Source: Oscillospiraceae bacterium (lineage in GTDB: Bacteria; Bacillota; Clostridia; Oscillospirales; Oscillospiraceae). From it: a DNA stretch of 27,046 nt. Positions 1-7,886 of this stretch are shown here, piece after piece. How positions within the stretch are numbered: position 1 is the stretch's first letter; each line of letters opens with the position of its first letter. The translations under genes and the position numbers were made by a program. The notes below the pieces were generated by a model, which was not told where the DNA came from, did not search any database, and saw only the letters and a list, made by a program, of their open reading frames with translations. The DNA lies in contig JAEDEN010000022.1 of assembly GCA_016293265.1 (NCBI GenBank), positions 1 through 27,046 on the forward strand, given 5' to 3'.

Positions 1-427
1 CGAAGCTGCCCAGGATGCCGTTGATGAACTTCACCGTCTCCGGCGTCTCGTACTTTTTGGCGATCTCCACCGCCTCGTTGATGGCGGCGCCGTTGGGCAC
101 GTCCGGCATATACAGGATCTCAAACATGGCAACGCGCATGATGGCGGAGGCCACCAGGGGGATACGGGCAAAGCTCCAACCCTTGGCATACTTGGCGATA
201 TAGCCGTCCAGCTCAGCGGCGTGCTCCTCCACGCCCTTCACCAGGCGGCGGATATAGTCCGCCTGCTTGGCATTGGGCACCTCCTGGTAAATGCCGTCCT
301 CCCCCGCCAGGGAGGCGAAGGTCTCCGGGGTCAGCCGCTCGTCCAAAAGCGCTTCCACGTCCTTATCCGTAAAGCTCAGCTCGTAGGAAAGATGAATGGC
401 AATTTCCCGTGCTGTATTCCGTACCAT
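1..427 (-). CDS. nusB: Transcription antitermination factor NusB (partial, C-terminus off the window)
   Basis: The frame reads from ATG at 427 to the left edge without a stop, giving 142 residues of a family usually 130-150 long, so only the extreme C-terminus is missing. It starts MVRNTAREIAIHLSYELSF and carries the typical C-terminal NusB features: an ARIPLVASAIMRVAMFEILYM-like helix, then the NGAAINEAVEIAKKY segment and FINGILGSF near the edge. In this family NusB binds the boxA RNA with NusE (S10) and supports antitermination of rRNA transcription. An SD-like GGGAAGG lies about 10 nt before the ATG. It follows the Asp23-like gene with a 39-bp gap and is probably co-transcribed with it, an order common in Firmicutes. 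The identification rests on recognisable family sequence. Confidence 0.93.
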   Translation of the reverse strand, partial: MVRNTAREIAIHLSYELSFTDKDVEALLDERLTPETFASLAGEDGIYQEVPNAKQADYIRRLVKGVEEHAAELDGYIAKYAKGWSFARIPLVASAIMRVAMFEILYMPDVPNGAAINEAVEIAKKYETPETVKFINGILGSF

Positions 428-466
428 AAGCTTACGTCCTTCCCTCTTTCACACACTTCCCACAGC

Positions 467-844
467 TCAGGCCATGGTCACGCCGCCGACGTGGATATTG
501 ACCGTCGTCACGGTGCAGCCGGTCATGGCCTCGATGGAGGACTTGACGGCCTTCTGGGCGTTTTCCGCCACCTCGGGGATGGCATGGCCATAGGCCACCG
601 TCAGATACAGGTCCAGCGCCAGCGTCTCGCCGTCCATCTCGATCTTCACGGACTTGGCGCCCTTCTGGGCATTTTTCTTGTTGCTCACCAGGTCGGCCAC
701 GCTGCCGCCCAGGCTGGTCATCATGCCGGAAACGCCCTCCACCTCACGGACGGCCCCCACAGCGATGGCGGCGATCACTTCCTCAGAGATGTGGATGGTA
801 CCGTCTTCCACCGGCACGATCATATATTCCTTATTATCTGCCAT
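467..844 (-). CDS. Asp23/Gls24 family envelope stress protein
   Basis: This encodes 125 residues starting MADNKEYMIVPVEDGTIHIS. The Asp23/Gls24 domain fills almost the whole protein, with the family-typical HISEEVIAAIAVGAVREVEGV segment and a C-terminal VTTVNIHVGGV strand. Members are small cytoplasmic proteins; in staphylococci Asp23 is tethered to the membrane and linked to cell-wall stress, and in Clostridia a copy often sits just before nusB, as here. I chose ATG at 844 because AAGGAGAA lies 7-8 nt upstream. The frame is open further upstream to 1027, but that extension crosses the promoter at 890-918 and is not family-like. No membrane segment is visible. The precise role in this organism is unknown. 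Confidence 0.9.
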   Translation of the reverse strand: MADNKEYMIVPVEDGTIHISEEVIAAIAVGAVREVEGVSGMMTSLGGSVADLVSNKKNAQKGAKSVKIEMDGETLALDLYLTVAYGHAIPEVAENAQKAVKSSIEAMTGCTVTTVNIHVGGVTMA

Positions 845-889
845 GATATGCTTCTCCTTATTCCATAGTGGCGATTCTATCAGGAATTT

Positions 890-918
890 ATTGTACCATG
901 GAGATTTGCAAATTACAA
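890..918 (-). promoter_or_regulatory. Sigma-A promoter of the asp23-nusB operon
   Basis: On the minus strand there is a -35 TTGTAA (918-913), a 17-bp spacer and a -10 TACAAT (895-890) preceded by TGG, an extended -10. The start of transcription would be about 40 nt before the Asp23-like ATG. Confidence 0.7.
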
Positions 919-948
919 CACCCTTTCTTCCTTTTCCCCGCCGGGATT

Positions 949-2169
949 TCACCCGGGCAGTCCGTCCCCCTCCCGGGGCGCCTTCCCTCCGCGTCGCTCC
1001 AGAAGCCCGGCAAAATACGCCGTCCACTCACGCAGGTCCGCGTTTCCGGTATAATACACCGCCATGACCCGGTCCTCCCGGGAGGCTACCACAATCTGGC
1101 TGGGGCCGCCGCACCAGGTAAAGGTATCCAGCTCCGGCGCTTCGATCTCCCGGAAGTTCCCGAAGCTGCGGTAGCTGCTTTGGATCTCCTTTACCAGCCG
1201 CCGGGCCAGGAATTCCCCCCGAAGGTCAAAATACACGGTATCGGCGGAGGCAGTCACCAGATATTCGCCCGGCCCGGTTTGCCGCAGCACCCGCAGTCTC
1301 ACCTCACTGATCTTTGAGGCAAGCTCATGGTACCGGACGCCGGCGCAGTCCAACTCCGGGCCCTGGCCGGTGTCCCCCAGAACCGCCGGATCCACACAGA
1401 CCAGCCCAGTCAAGTTCTCCCCGTCCACGGGAAAATAATTTCCCAGGACATTCTGATGGGTACGGGAGGGCTGGAGGCACCTCCCCGCAATCCCCATCAC
1501 CAGCCAGACTACCGCCAGCACCGTCATCCCCCGGGCAAGGGCGCGCTGCATCCGGTAGGGGCGGGGCCGCTCCAAGGGGATGCCCGCCTTCAGGCGGCGG
1601 AGCAGGCGGATCATGGCCCGGACGTCCTGAGCCTCCCGGATGACGCTGCCCGCCAGCAGGCCCAGCAGGGCCGCCGCCTCAAAGGGCATGGCCTCCGTCA
1701 GAATCCGGAGAAGCATGGTGGAGCCGCCTCCCATCGCCAGCACCAACGCCAGAAGGCCTCCGAAAAACAACGTTTCCAGGAGGATGCGCCGCATCATGCG
1801 GCCCTTCAGATACCGGTAGCCGCCGCCCTGCACCACCGGGTCAGTATCCAGCTCCGGGGCGGCGGGATCGGTGCAGCGCCAGAGATGGAACATCCCCGCC
1901 GCCACTCCCACATATTCCCAGCCCAACCGGGCATAGAGGGCGGTTCGCTCCTCATCCATTTTTTCCTTTCGCTTCAGCAGCGGCTGCATCCGGCAGCGGC
2001 AGCCCGCCTCGCCCCCGGCGGTGAAAAACACCCTGCTTCCAACGATCTTCCCCGCCCGAAAGCCCTGCCGCTCCATCTCCTCCAGCCAGGTCTCGTTGGC
2101 TGCCACGTCAAAGGCAACGGCGGGCAAGCACGCGTCGCTGACCCAAGGGCCGTTTTCTTTCTGATTCAT
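949..2169 (-). CDS. DUF2812 domain membrane protein
   Basis: A 406-residue protein. Residues about 10-120 match the DUF2812 style of cytoplasmic domain: an AFDVAANETWLEEMERQGF start, then the WEYVGVAAGMFHLWR segment. Three hydrophobic segments follow (about 130-150, 158-176 and 212-232), with a C-terminal soluble domain of about 170 residues that I do not recognise. DUF2812 proteins commonly lie directly behind a PadR-type regulator; here the ATG overlaps the padR stop as ATGA, so the two are translationally coupled. The pair is presumably a self-controlled membrane stress or drug-response unit, as suggested for other PadR-DUF2812 loci, but the biochemical activity of DUF2812 is unknown. No T-rich terminator is visible after its stop. 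Confidence 0.82.
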   Translation of the reverse strand: MNQKENGPWVSDACLPAVAFDVAANETWLEEMERQGFRAGKIVGSRVFFTAGGEAGCRCRMQPLLKRKEKMDEERTALYARLGWEYVGVAAGMFHLWRCTDPAAPELDTDPVVQGGGYRYLKGRMMRRILLETLFFGGLLALVLAMGGGSTMLLRILTEAMPFEAAALLGLLAGSVIREAQDVRAMIRLLRRLKAGIPLERPRPYRMQRALARGMTVLAVVWLVMGIAGRCLQPSRTHQNVLGNYFPVDGENLTGLVCVDPAVLGDTGQGPELDCAGVRYHELASKISEVRLRVLRQTGPGEYLVTASADTVYFDLRGEFLARRLVKEIQSSYRSFGNFREIEAPELDTFTWCGGPSQIVVASREDRVMAVYYTGNADLREWTAYFAGLLERRGGKAPREGDGLPG

Positions 2170-2480
2170 CGCGTCTCCTCCCGTTCTCCGTCGGCTATGC
2201 AGAGCTTCAGGCGGCTCAGTTCCCGGCGGAACAGCGCCCGTCCCCGCTCCGTGATGACATAGGTCCGGCGGCGGCCCTCCACCGCTGTCTCCCGGATGAG
2301 CCCCTCCTCCTGAAACTTGGCCAAGATGGTATACAGGGTCCCCGGGCCCAGGGGCACCCGTCCCGCCGTGGTGTCGTCCACATACTGTACAATCTCCGCC
2401 CCGCAGCGCTCCTCACGCAGCAGGGAGAGCAGGACGTAAAACATACTCTCCGTCAGGACCTTCAGGGATTCCTTGGCCAT
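2166..2480 (-). CDS. PadR family transcriptional repressor
   Basis: A 104-residue protein starting MAKESLKVLTESMFYVLLSL. It has the PadR winged helix: helix-turn-helix region about residues 10-60 with GPGTLYTILAKFQEEGLI as recognition helix and wing start, then RRRTYVITERGRALF. The short C-terminal helix typical of small PadR proteins (dimer contact) follows. An SD-like GGAGGTGC sits just upstream of the ATG. The gene overlaps the DUF2812 gene by ATGA. Two palindromes of type ATATCG-N-CGATAT lie at 2493-2509 and 2525-2543 across its own promoter, so it very likely represses itself and its partner. The inducing ligand cannot be told from the sequence. Confidence 0.93.
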   Translation of the reverse strand: MAKESLKVLTESMFYVLLSLLREERCGAEIVQYVDDTTAGRVPLGPGTLYTILAKFQEEGLIRETAVEGRRRTYVITERGRALFRRELSRLKLCIADGEREETR

Positions 2481-2492
2481 GGTGCACCTCCA

Positions 2493-2509
2493 ATATCGTG
2501 TCACGATAT
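2493..2509. promoter_or_regulatory. Putative PadR operator 1 (downstream of the start point)
   Basis: ATATCGTG-T-CACGATAT is a perfect 8-bp inverted repeat around one base. It lies just downstream of the predicted transcription start of padR and is centred 33 bp (about three helical turns) from operator 2. Confidence 0.75.
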
Positions 2510-2519
2510 CTCTGTTTTC

Positions 2520-2548
2520 ATTATAATATCGTAACGCGATATTGTCAA
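2520..2548 (-). promoter_or_regulatory. Consensus sigma-A promoter of padR-DUF2812
   Basis: The minus strand carries a perfect -35 TTGACA (2548-2543), a spacer of exactly 17 bp and a perfect -10 TATAAT (2525-2520). A consensus promoter this strong usually needs tight repression, and the operator sits inside it. A TATAAT also reads on the plus strand at 2522-2527, but I see no good -35 for it. Confidence 0.88.
2525..2543. promoter_or_regulatory. Putative PadR operator 2 (in the promoter spacer)
   Basis: AATATCG-TAACG-CGATATT is a perfect 7-bp inverted repeat around five bases. It fills the 17-bp spacer and touches the inner edges of both the -35 and the -10 hexamers, so bound repressor and RNA polymerase would exclude each other. 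It shares the ATATCG half-site with operator 1. Confidence 0.8.
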
Positions 2549-2659
2549 CGGGCGCCTGCGCCCCATACGCCCCGTGGGCGGCAAACCCTGGAAGGGACGG
2601 CAGATTTTGAGGGTTGCCCCATGCCGTTCCTCTCCTGTATGCTTTTAGGGAATCCCAAG

Positions 2660-2682
2660 CGGCGGGCCCTCCCGCCGTCTTT
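2660..2682 (+). terminator. Terminator-like hairpin just before the SleB-like gene
   Basis: CGGCGGG-CCCT-CCCGCCG forms a 7-bp, all G/C stem with a 4-base loop, followed by TCTTTTTG. It ends about 20 nt before the ATG at 2701 and just before the RBS (GAAAGGAG). It would stop transcripts arriving on the plus strand or act as an attenuator; no gene upstream on this strand needs a terminator. Confidence 0.55.
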
Positions 2683-2700
2683 TTGAAAGGAGACCCTGAT

Positions 2701-3483
2701 ATGAAACGAAAGCTTCTGTGCGGCCTTCTGGCGGCCGCCTCCCTCTCCCTTTCCGCCCACGGATACCGCTCCTCCGTGCCGGTGCAGGTGGACGGCGGAC
2801 GGATCGCCGGCGGATACCTGGAAAGCGGCGTTACATACGTGCCCCTGCGCTCCCTGCTGGGCGCCCTGGGGAACTGGGACATCCGGTGGGACGCCGGAGC
2901 GGGACGGGCGGTGGCCGCCTCCGGCAGCCGGCACCTCACCGCTTCCCCTGCGGAGGACACCCTTACCGTCAACGGCCGGACCCTGCGGGGGCAAGTGACG
3001 CTGCAAGACGGCACCACCTATGTTCCCTTGCGGCTGGTTTCGGAGGCACTGGGAGGCAGCGCGGAATGGGACCCCTACATGGAGGGGGCGGCGGTGACCA
3101 GCGCCGAAAGCGCCTATGACGCGGTGGAGCTTTACTGGCTGAGCCGCATCATCTATGCGGAAAGCGGCGCGGAGAGCCTGGAGGGCCAGATCGCCGTGGG
3201 CAGTGTGGTGCTCAACCGGGTGAAAAGCCCCGATTTCCCCGCCAGCGTCCCCGGCGTCATCTTTGACCGGAAAAACGGGGTGCAGTTTGAGCCGGTTTCC
3301 AACGGTACCGTCTACAAGACTCCCTCCCCCTCCTCCCTGGTGGCGGCCAGGCGGGCGCTGGATGGGGAACAGCCCGTGGGGCAGGCGCTGTACTTCTTCG
3401 CCCCAGCCCTTTCCCAGGGGACGTGGATCACGGCCAACCGAACCTATCTGCGCACCATCGGCTGCCACCGGTTCTACCTGTGA
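2701..3483 (+). CDS. Secreted SleB-like cell wall hydrolase with copper-amine-oxidase-like N-terminal domain
   Basis: A 260-residue protein. Residues 1-20 form a signal peptide. Residues about 25-135 are a copper amine oxidase-like N-terminal domain (a substrate/wall-binding fold in Clostridia), with two YVPLRSL/YVPLRLV motifs and NGRTLRGQV. Residues about 142-260 are the Hydrolase_2 (SleB/CwlJ) domain, with LSRIIYAESGAESLEGQIAV, where E154 is the likely catalytic glutamate. It ends in the SleB-like segment GCHRFYL. In spore formers SleB acts as a lytic transglycosylase on cortex muramic-lactam, but vegetative roles are possible. ATG at 2701 is preceded by GAAAGGAGA at good spacing; a longer frame from 2614 would hide the signal peptide and run across a hairpin. 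Nothing links it to a germination operon here. Confidence 0.9.
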   Translation: MKRKLLCGLLAAASLSLSAHGYRSSVPVQVDGGRIAGGYLESGVTYVPLRSLLGALGNWDIRWDAGAGRAVAASGSRHLTASPAEDTLTVNGRTLRGQVTLQDGTTYVPLRLVSEALGGSAEWDPYMEGAAVTSAESAYDAVELYWLSRIIYAESGAESLEGQIAVGSVVLNRVKSPDFPASVPGVIFDRKNGVQFEPVSNGTVYKTPSPSSLVAARRALDGEQPVGQALYFFAPALSQGTWITANRTYLRTIGCHRFYL

Positions 3484-3512
3484 TTGACTTTTTGCCGCCA
3501 AGGGGCTAAAAT
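3484..3512 (+). promoter_or_regulatory. Promoter of the TIGR04255-family gene
   Basis: TTGACT, 17 bp, TAAAAT. The -35 begins right at the end of the preceding stop codon, so the next gene has its own promoter despite lying only 60 bp behind the SleB-like gene. Confidence 0.75.
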
Positions 3513-3543
3513 GGGGACAACGAATCTGCAAAGGAGCATGTCT

Positions 3544-4338
3544 ATGCTGTTCTCTGACCGCCCCAGAACCCATTACGCCAAGGCACCGGCCCACGAGGTC
3601 ATCTGCCAGCTGCGCTTCCCCACCATCCTCTCCATCAACAACACGGAGCCCGCCGACTTCCAGGAGGCTATCCGGGAGGCGTTCCCCCAGTACGCCCGGC
3701 GCCAGGAGACGGTGCCCCCCAAGGCGGTACGCCTGCCTGACGGCAAGGTCCAGGTCCAGCAGCAGCCCCCCCTCGCCAACTATCATTTCCTCTCCGCCGA
3801 CGGCCGTTGGAAGATCAACCTCACCCGGGACTTCATCGCCCTGTCCACCCTCAGCTACGGCGGCTGGGAGGACTTCGCCCGCCATCTGGACAAACCCCTG
3901 GCCTCCTTCATCCAGCTCTACCGCCCCGCCTATTTCCAGCGGGTGGGCCTGCGGTATATCAACCTCTTCTCCCGCAAGCGCCTGGGACTGGAGGACTGCC
4001 CCTGGACGGAGCTGTTCGCCCCCGCCTACACCGGCCCCCTGGACGAGGGGGATGTGCGGGAGGAGGACCTGCTCAGCTGCGCCTGTGACTTCCAGCTCAA
4101 GTTGGATTCAAGCTGCCTGGCCAAGATCCACGCCGGTCCCGGCCGCATCAAGAACAACGCCCCCGGCGCCCCCGTGGATCCGGAGGTCAAGTTCGTTTTC
4201 GACATGGACCTTTCCATGAACGGCGACACCCCCTGCACCTTGGCGGCCGCCGGCCTGGAGACCCTCCACGGCCATGCCACCCGGCTCTTTGAAGGCGCCA
4301 TGGAGGACAAGCTCCGCCGTGCCATGGAGACGCTGTAA
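3544..4338 (+). CDS. TIGR04255 family protein, function unknown
   Basis: A 264-residue soluble protein without signal peptide or membrane segment. The N-terminus, YAKAPAHEVICQLRFPTI, matches the pattern of the sporadically distributed TIGR04255 family (an AP-x-E-V-x-x-x-I-R-F-P motif). The rest has WKINLTRDFIALSTLSYGGW, FIQLYRPAYFQRVGLRYIN and a C-terminal hexad-like helix ending MEDKLRRAMETL, also typical. The family has no established biochemical function that I know of. I prefer ATG at 3544 because AAGGAG ends 7 nt before it; ATG at 3538 is only 1 nt from the SD. It stands alone between its own promoter (3484-3512) and a bidirectional terminator (4366-4404). Codon use is like that of the neighbours, so recent transfer is not evident. 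Confidence 0.8.
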   Translation: MLFSDRPRTHYAKAPAHEVICQLRFPTILSINNTEPADFQEAIREAFPQYARRQETVPPKAVRLPDGKVQVQQQPPLANYHFLSADGRWKINLTRDFIALSTLSYGGWEDFARHLDKPLASFIQLYRPAYFQRVGLRYINLFSRKRLGLEDCPWTELFAPAYTGPLDEGDVREEDLLSCACDFQLKLDSSCLAKIHAGPGRIKNNAPGAPVDPEVKFVFDMDLSMNGDTPCTLAAAGLETLHGHATRLFEGAMEDKLRRAMETL

Positions 4339-4365
4339 GCCCCCCGCCGCCGAAGAAGAACGGAA

Positions 4366-4404
4366 AACAGCCGTAAGCCATCGTTATGATGGCTTACGGC
4401 TGTT
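4366..4404. terminator. Bidirectional terminator between convergent genes
   Basis: A perfect 17-bp stem (4366-4382 with 4388-4404) around the loop GTTAT. It is followed by CTTGTTTTC on the plus strand and TTTTCCGTTCTTC on the minus strand. It serves the TIGR04255 gene from the left and the GLUG-repeat gene from the right. Confidence 0.9.
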
Positions 4405-4442
4405 CTTGTTTTCAAATATCCCATCCAGGGCCGGAATGCGTT

Positions 4443-7400
4443 TTATCCGTGTGCCGCAGCGGTTCCCTGTGGTTTTTGGGATCTCCGCACCCGGACCACA
4501 ACGAAGCAGAGGGCAGCCGCGGCGAAAAGGCCGCCGGACAGGATCATCCAAAAGCCGAAAGAGGAACTATGCTGTTCCACAGCCTCAATGGCAAAGCCGG
4601 AGCCGCTGACCGTGAAGACGCAGCAGCTCCCCTCCTGCTCCCACCGGATAGGAGATCTGCCCTCCTCCGTCAACAGGAACAGGGCGCAGCTTTCCCATTC
4701 CGCCGGAGCTGCAAAGCGGACACAGTGTTCTTCCCCGTCATCCCCGGTGAGGGCAACGGCCCAACGTTCCGTATTGCCGCCTCCGCCGGTCTGCTCCACC
4801 CGGAGGGCGGCGTTTTCGTCAAACACGCCCTCCACCAGGAAAACCGGATGGACCCTGTCCCGCATTGCCTCGCTGGCCAGGGTGGTGGTATAGGGCGTGT
4901 AGAAGGCCTTCACCACATGGTCGATGGTGATGCGCTCCTCGCCCACTTCCTCCCAGGCTCCATAGTAGCCCTCTTTTTCCGGCACCCGGGGGATCTCCCG
5001 GGCATTGACGGGCTGGCCGTAGGAATAGGACACCGTTTCGAAAATGTCATCCTCCACAACATAGGTCAAAGTCAGGCTGCGGAAGGGCTGGGGCACCCCC
5101 TCTTCCCGGATCAGCGCCTCATAGGCCACCGGCTCCGCCTGACCGGCATAGCTGATGCCGTCCACGCCGGCCAGGGGACCCTCTACAAAGCGGTTGGCCG
5201 CTATGGCGCCGTTTTTCCGGTCCCATTCGCCGGCCACCGAGCCGGTGTAGCCGTCAGATTCCCCTACCGCCGTCATACTGACGCACCGGTAGAGCTCACA
5301 GCCGTAGCCCACGATGCCGCCCACATAACTGCCGCCGGAAAGGGTACACTTGGACCAGCAGCCCCGGATGGTAGATTTGGAAATACCCGCGATGCCGCCC
5401 ACATAGTCTCCGTCGGAGCTCCTGGCCGTACCGTAGTTCTCACAGTTCAGCACATAGCCCAGCTCCATGCGGCCCACCACGCCGCCCGCGGCGTCTTTTT
5501 TGCCGGTTACGGCGCCCCGGTTGATGCATTCCTGCAAAATCGCCCGGGTCTCATAACGGAAGTGAAAGGACTCTTCCCCCACTTCGGTGACATCATCCTC
5601 CGGGTCAAAGTCATATTCAATGGCCATGGCGCCGGTGATGCCGCCCACATTCAAATCCCCTTTTACGGCTCCCAGGTTGCTGCAGCCCCGGGCCTTGCCC
5701 AGGGTGGTATTGTCGATGAACTCCTCAGACACGTCGTCCCACAAATCCCCCTCATCCACATTCCGGGCGTCAGAGAAGGCATCCAGAACCAGTCCGGCGA
5801 TCACCTGGAACTGATCCCCCATGGCGCGGATGTCGGCGGAAAGTGTGTCGCCGGAAGCATCCATCTCATCCCGCAGCAAATCCATTTGACCGCCCAGCCC
5901 GTTTACCGCGCTGTTCAGGCCATCCTCCGCCCGGTGAAAATCGTCGCCCAGGGCATCAAATTGGATGGGCTCCCGGGATGAAAGGTCATCAAACAAATCG
6001 TGGATCTGACCGGCCGCATCCCCTATATCCCGGGCCGCCTCCTCAAAGGCATCCATGGCGTCCGCCAGATCCGCCAGAGCAGACTCCATGACCCCGGACA
6101 GGTCGGAACAGTGGTCAACCGCCTCGCGCAGCTTTTTCACGGAACTGCCCAGGGTGCCGCAAACACCCGAAAGGCTTTCCAGGGACGCGGCGATGCCCTT
6201 CGCGCTGTCCTTTACGGCGTCCCAATCCAAACTGGTGGCGGTGATGCCGGTAAGGACGCCCTTTCCGATCTGTGCGAAGGCCTCAGACCCGGAACGGAAG
6301 CCGTGGGCCAACAGGCCTAGGTACTCGGAGAGCGCCGCCTGCAGCTCAGGGTCCTCCGGACCGCCTGCCAGGAAAATTTCCGCCATGCCCTCCAGGGCTT
6401 CGGCGCACTGGTCCAGCGCTCCGCAGAGCTGCTCTGTGCCATTTTCCAGGAGGCCCTGCGCCTTCTGCGCCGCTTCCGGGTCATCCACCACCAGGGCGTT
6501 GGACAGATCGTGCAGCGACTTGCGTACGCCGTCAAAGGCATCCCGGGCCTGCCGGATGCCCTTTTGGAACCGGTCCATCGCCGCTCCCAGCGCATCCAGG
6601 CCCTCCTTGCCGATGCCCATGGCCTGGGACATCTGCGTCAGGCTGTCTTCCAGAAGATCCATTCCATCGGCCATGGTGTTCAGAATGCCTTCGCCGTTCC
6701 GGGTGAGCGCCTCCATGCGGTCCAGGGTATCCGCCAGAGCGTCTGCGGCGTCGTTGATGGCGGCGATATTGCCGTCCGCCCAGCCGCTCATGGCATCGGA
6801 AAGCTGGCCGGCATTGTCAAAAGCGGACTGGGCATAACCGGAAAGCTGGTCCAAACGGCTGAAAATGGTATCCCGGCTGCTGTCAGTATGGTCCAGTGTG
6901 TCCTTCACCATATCGTTCAGCAGGCTCAGGGCGTCTTTCAGCTCCTCAATGGTATCCTGAGTGAAAATCAGGCGAATATTGGGGGCGATCTGGCCGGCCA
7001 CACCGCCCACATCCTTACGGCCCAACACGGTGCCGCTGTTCACGCAGTTTTCCAGATATCCGGAGGAACGGCCCACTACGCCGCCCACATTATAGCCCAC
7101 ATGGGCATAGCCGACGGAGCCTTCGTTCCGGCAGTTCCGCAGCACACCGTTGGAGGAGCCGGCGATACCCCCGGTATCCGTGGTGGAGTCCAGCACTTCT
7201 TCGGCATTCAGGCGGTCCAGGCTTTCTTCCAAACTCTGTTCCTTTTCCTGGTGGACCGTGTTGACGGCGCCCTTGTTGATGCAGCCGGTGATGACGCCGC
7301 CGTTTTGGCCGGCGATACCGCCGGTGTTCTTTTCGCCGGTGACCGCGCCCACCACCGTGCAGCCGTAGATAGAGCCGGTGGATTCGTTGATCCCGGCGAT

Positions 7401-7886
7401 ACCGCCCACCTGGCTCTTCCCCTTTACGGTGCCACGGAAGGAACAGGCCAGGATGGTGCCTTCGTTGCTGCCGGCGATACCGCCCAGGCAGGCCTGTTCC
7501 CCGGCGGCGGTGACGGTGCCGGCCACATGGAGGTCCCGGACCACAGCGCCCTTCTGGACATAGCGGAACAGCCCCTGGTAAGAGGCGCCGTCTGCCAGGG
7601 AGAGGCCGGAAATAGTGTGCCCATTTCCCTGAAAGGTCCCGCCGAAGGTCGGTATGGGTGAGAACTCCACGCCCCTCAAATCAATATCCGCCTCCAGAAC
7701 CACTGTTTTTCCCTGGGACCAGGTATCGAGGGAGCACTTCCGGGACAGTTCCACCAGTTCCTCCGCCCTTCGGATGGAGACGGTACTGTCCTCTGCCGCC
7801 AGAGCGGCGGCGGGCCAGCATAGGGACAGGAGCAGAACCGCCGCCAACGCGGCAGCCTTCACACGGATATGTTTACGTAGTTTCAT
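4443..7886 (-). CDS. Giant GLUG-repeat surface protein with a long helical insert and C-terminal membrane anchor
   Basis: An 1147-residue protein. Signal peptide is residues 1-31 (cleavage near AAALAA). Residues about 63-300 form a GLUG-type beta-solenoid with repeated VGGIAG/TGGIAG/VGGVVG motifs alternating with NCxNxGxV units. Residues about 303-725 are almost wholly helical, rich in A, L, D, S and heptad-like, resembling the coiled-coil parts of YhgE/Pip-type proteins. A second GLUG block follows at about 727-890, then an InlB/Flg_new-like repeat at about 938-1000 (YGQPV...KEGYYGAW). A transmembrane helix spans about 1110-1132, with a basic tail VRVRRSQK. It should be exported and held in the membrane by its C-terminus. 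The start ATG overlaps the stop of the MMPL transporter as ATGA, so translation is coupled, which suggests they work together. I know of no assigned function for this arrangement. Confidence 0.85.
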   Translation of the reverse strand: MKLRKHIRVKAAALAAVLLLSLCWPAAALAAEDSTVSIRRAEELVELSRKCSLDTWSQGKTVVLEADIDLRGVEFSPIPTFGGTFQGNGHTISGLSLADGASYQGLFRYVQKGAVVRDLHVAGTVTAAGEQACLGGIAGSNEGTILACSFRGTVKGKSQVGGIAGINESTGSIYGCTVVGAVTGEKNTGGIAGQNGGVITGCINKGAVNTVHQEKEQSLEESLDRLNAEEVLDSTTDTGGIAGSSNGVLRNCRNEGSVGYAHVGYNVGGVVGRSSGYLENCVNSGTVLGRKDVGGVAGQIAPNIRLIFTQDTIEELKDALSLLNDMVKDTLDHTDSSRDTIFSRLDQLSGYAQSAFDNAGQLSDAMSGWADGNIAAINDAADALADTLDRMEALTRNGEGILNTMADGMDLLEDSLTQMSQAMGIGKEGLDALGAAMDRFQKGIRQARDAFDGVRKSLHDLSNALVVDDPEAAQKAQGLLENGTEQLCGALDQCAEALEGMAEIFLAGGPEDPELQAALSEYLGLLAHGFRSGSEAFAQIGKGVLTGITATSLDWDAVKDSAKGIAASLESLSGVCGTLGSSVKKLREAVDHCSDLSGVMESALADLADAMDAFEEAARDIGDAAGQIHDLFDDLSSREPIQFDALGDDFHRAEDGLNSAVNGLGGQMDLLRDEMDASGDTLSADIRAMGDQFQVIAGLVLDAFSDARNVDEGDLWDDVSEEFIDNTTLGKARGCSNLGAVKGDLNVGGITGAMAIEYDFDPEDDVTEVGEESFHFRYETRAILQECINRGAVTGKKDAAGGVVGRMELGYVLNCENYGTARSSDGDYVGGIAGISKSTIRGCWSKCTLSGGSYVGGIVGYGCELYRCVSMTAVGESDGYTGSVAGEWDRKNGAIAANRFVEGPLAGVDGISYAGQAEPVAYEALIREEGVPQPFRSLTLTYVVEDDIFETVSYSYGQPVNAREIPRVPEKEGYYGAWEEVGEERITIDHVVKAFYTPYTTTLASEAMRDRVHPVFLVEGVFDENAALRVEQTGGGGNTERWAVALTGDDGEEHCVRFAAPAEWESCALFLLTEEGRSPIRWEQEGSCCVFTVSGSGFAIEAVEQHSSSFGFWMILSGGLFAAAALCFVVVRVRRSQKPQGTAAAHG

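Noticed and set aside
845..1027. N-terminal extension of the Asp23-like gene
   Set aside because: It crosses a good promoter at 890-918 and an excellent SD lies before ATG at 844.
2545..3885. A 446-codon minus-strand frame over the SleB-like and TIGR04255 genes
   Set aside because: It is antisense to genes with clear domains, promoters and RBSs, and its product has no recognisable domain.
5000..7600. Repeated short motifs that might suggest a DNA repeat or CRISPR-like array
   Set aside because: They are codon-level GLUG protein repeats with variable spacing and no conserved DNA repeat.
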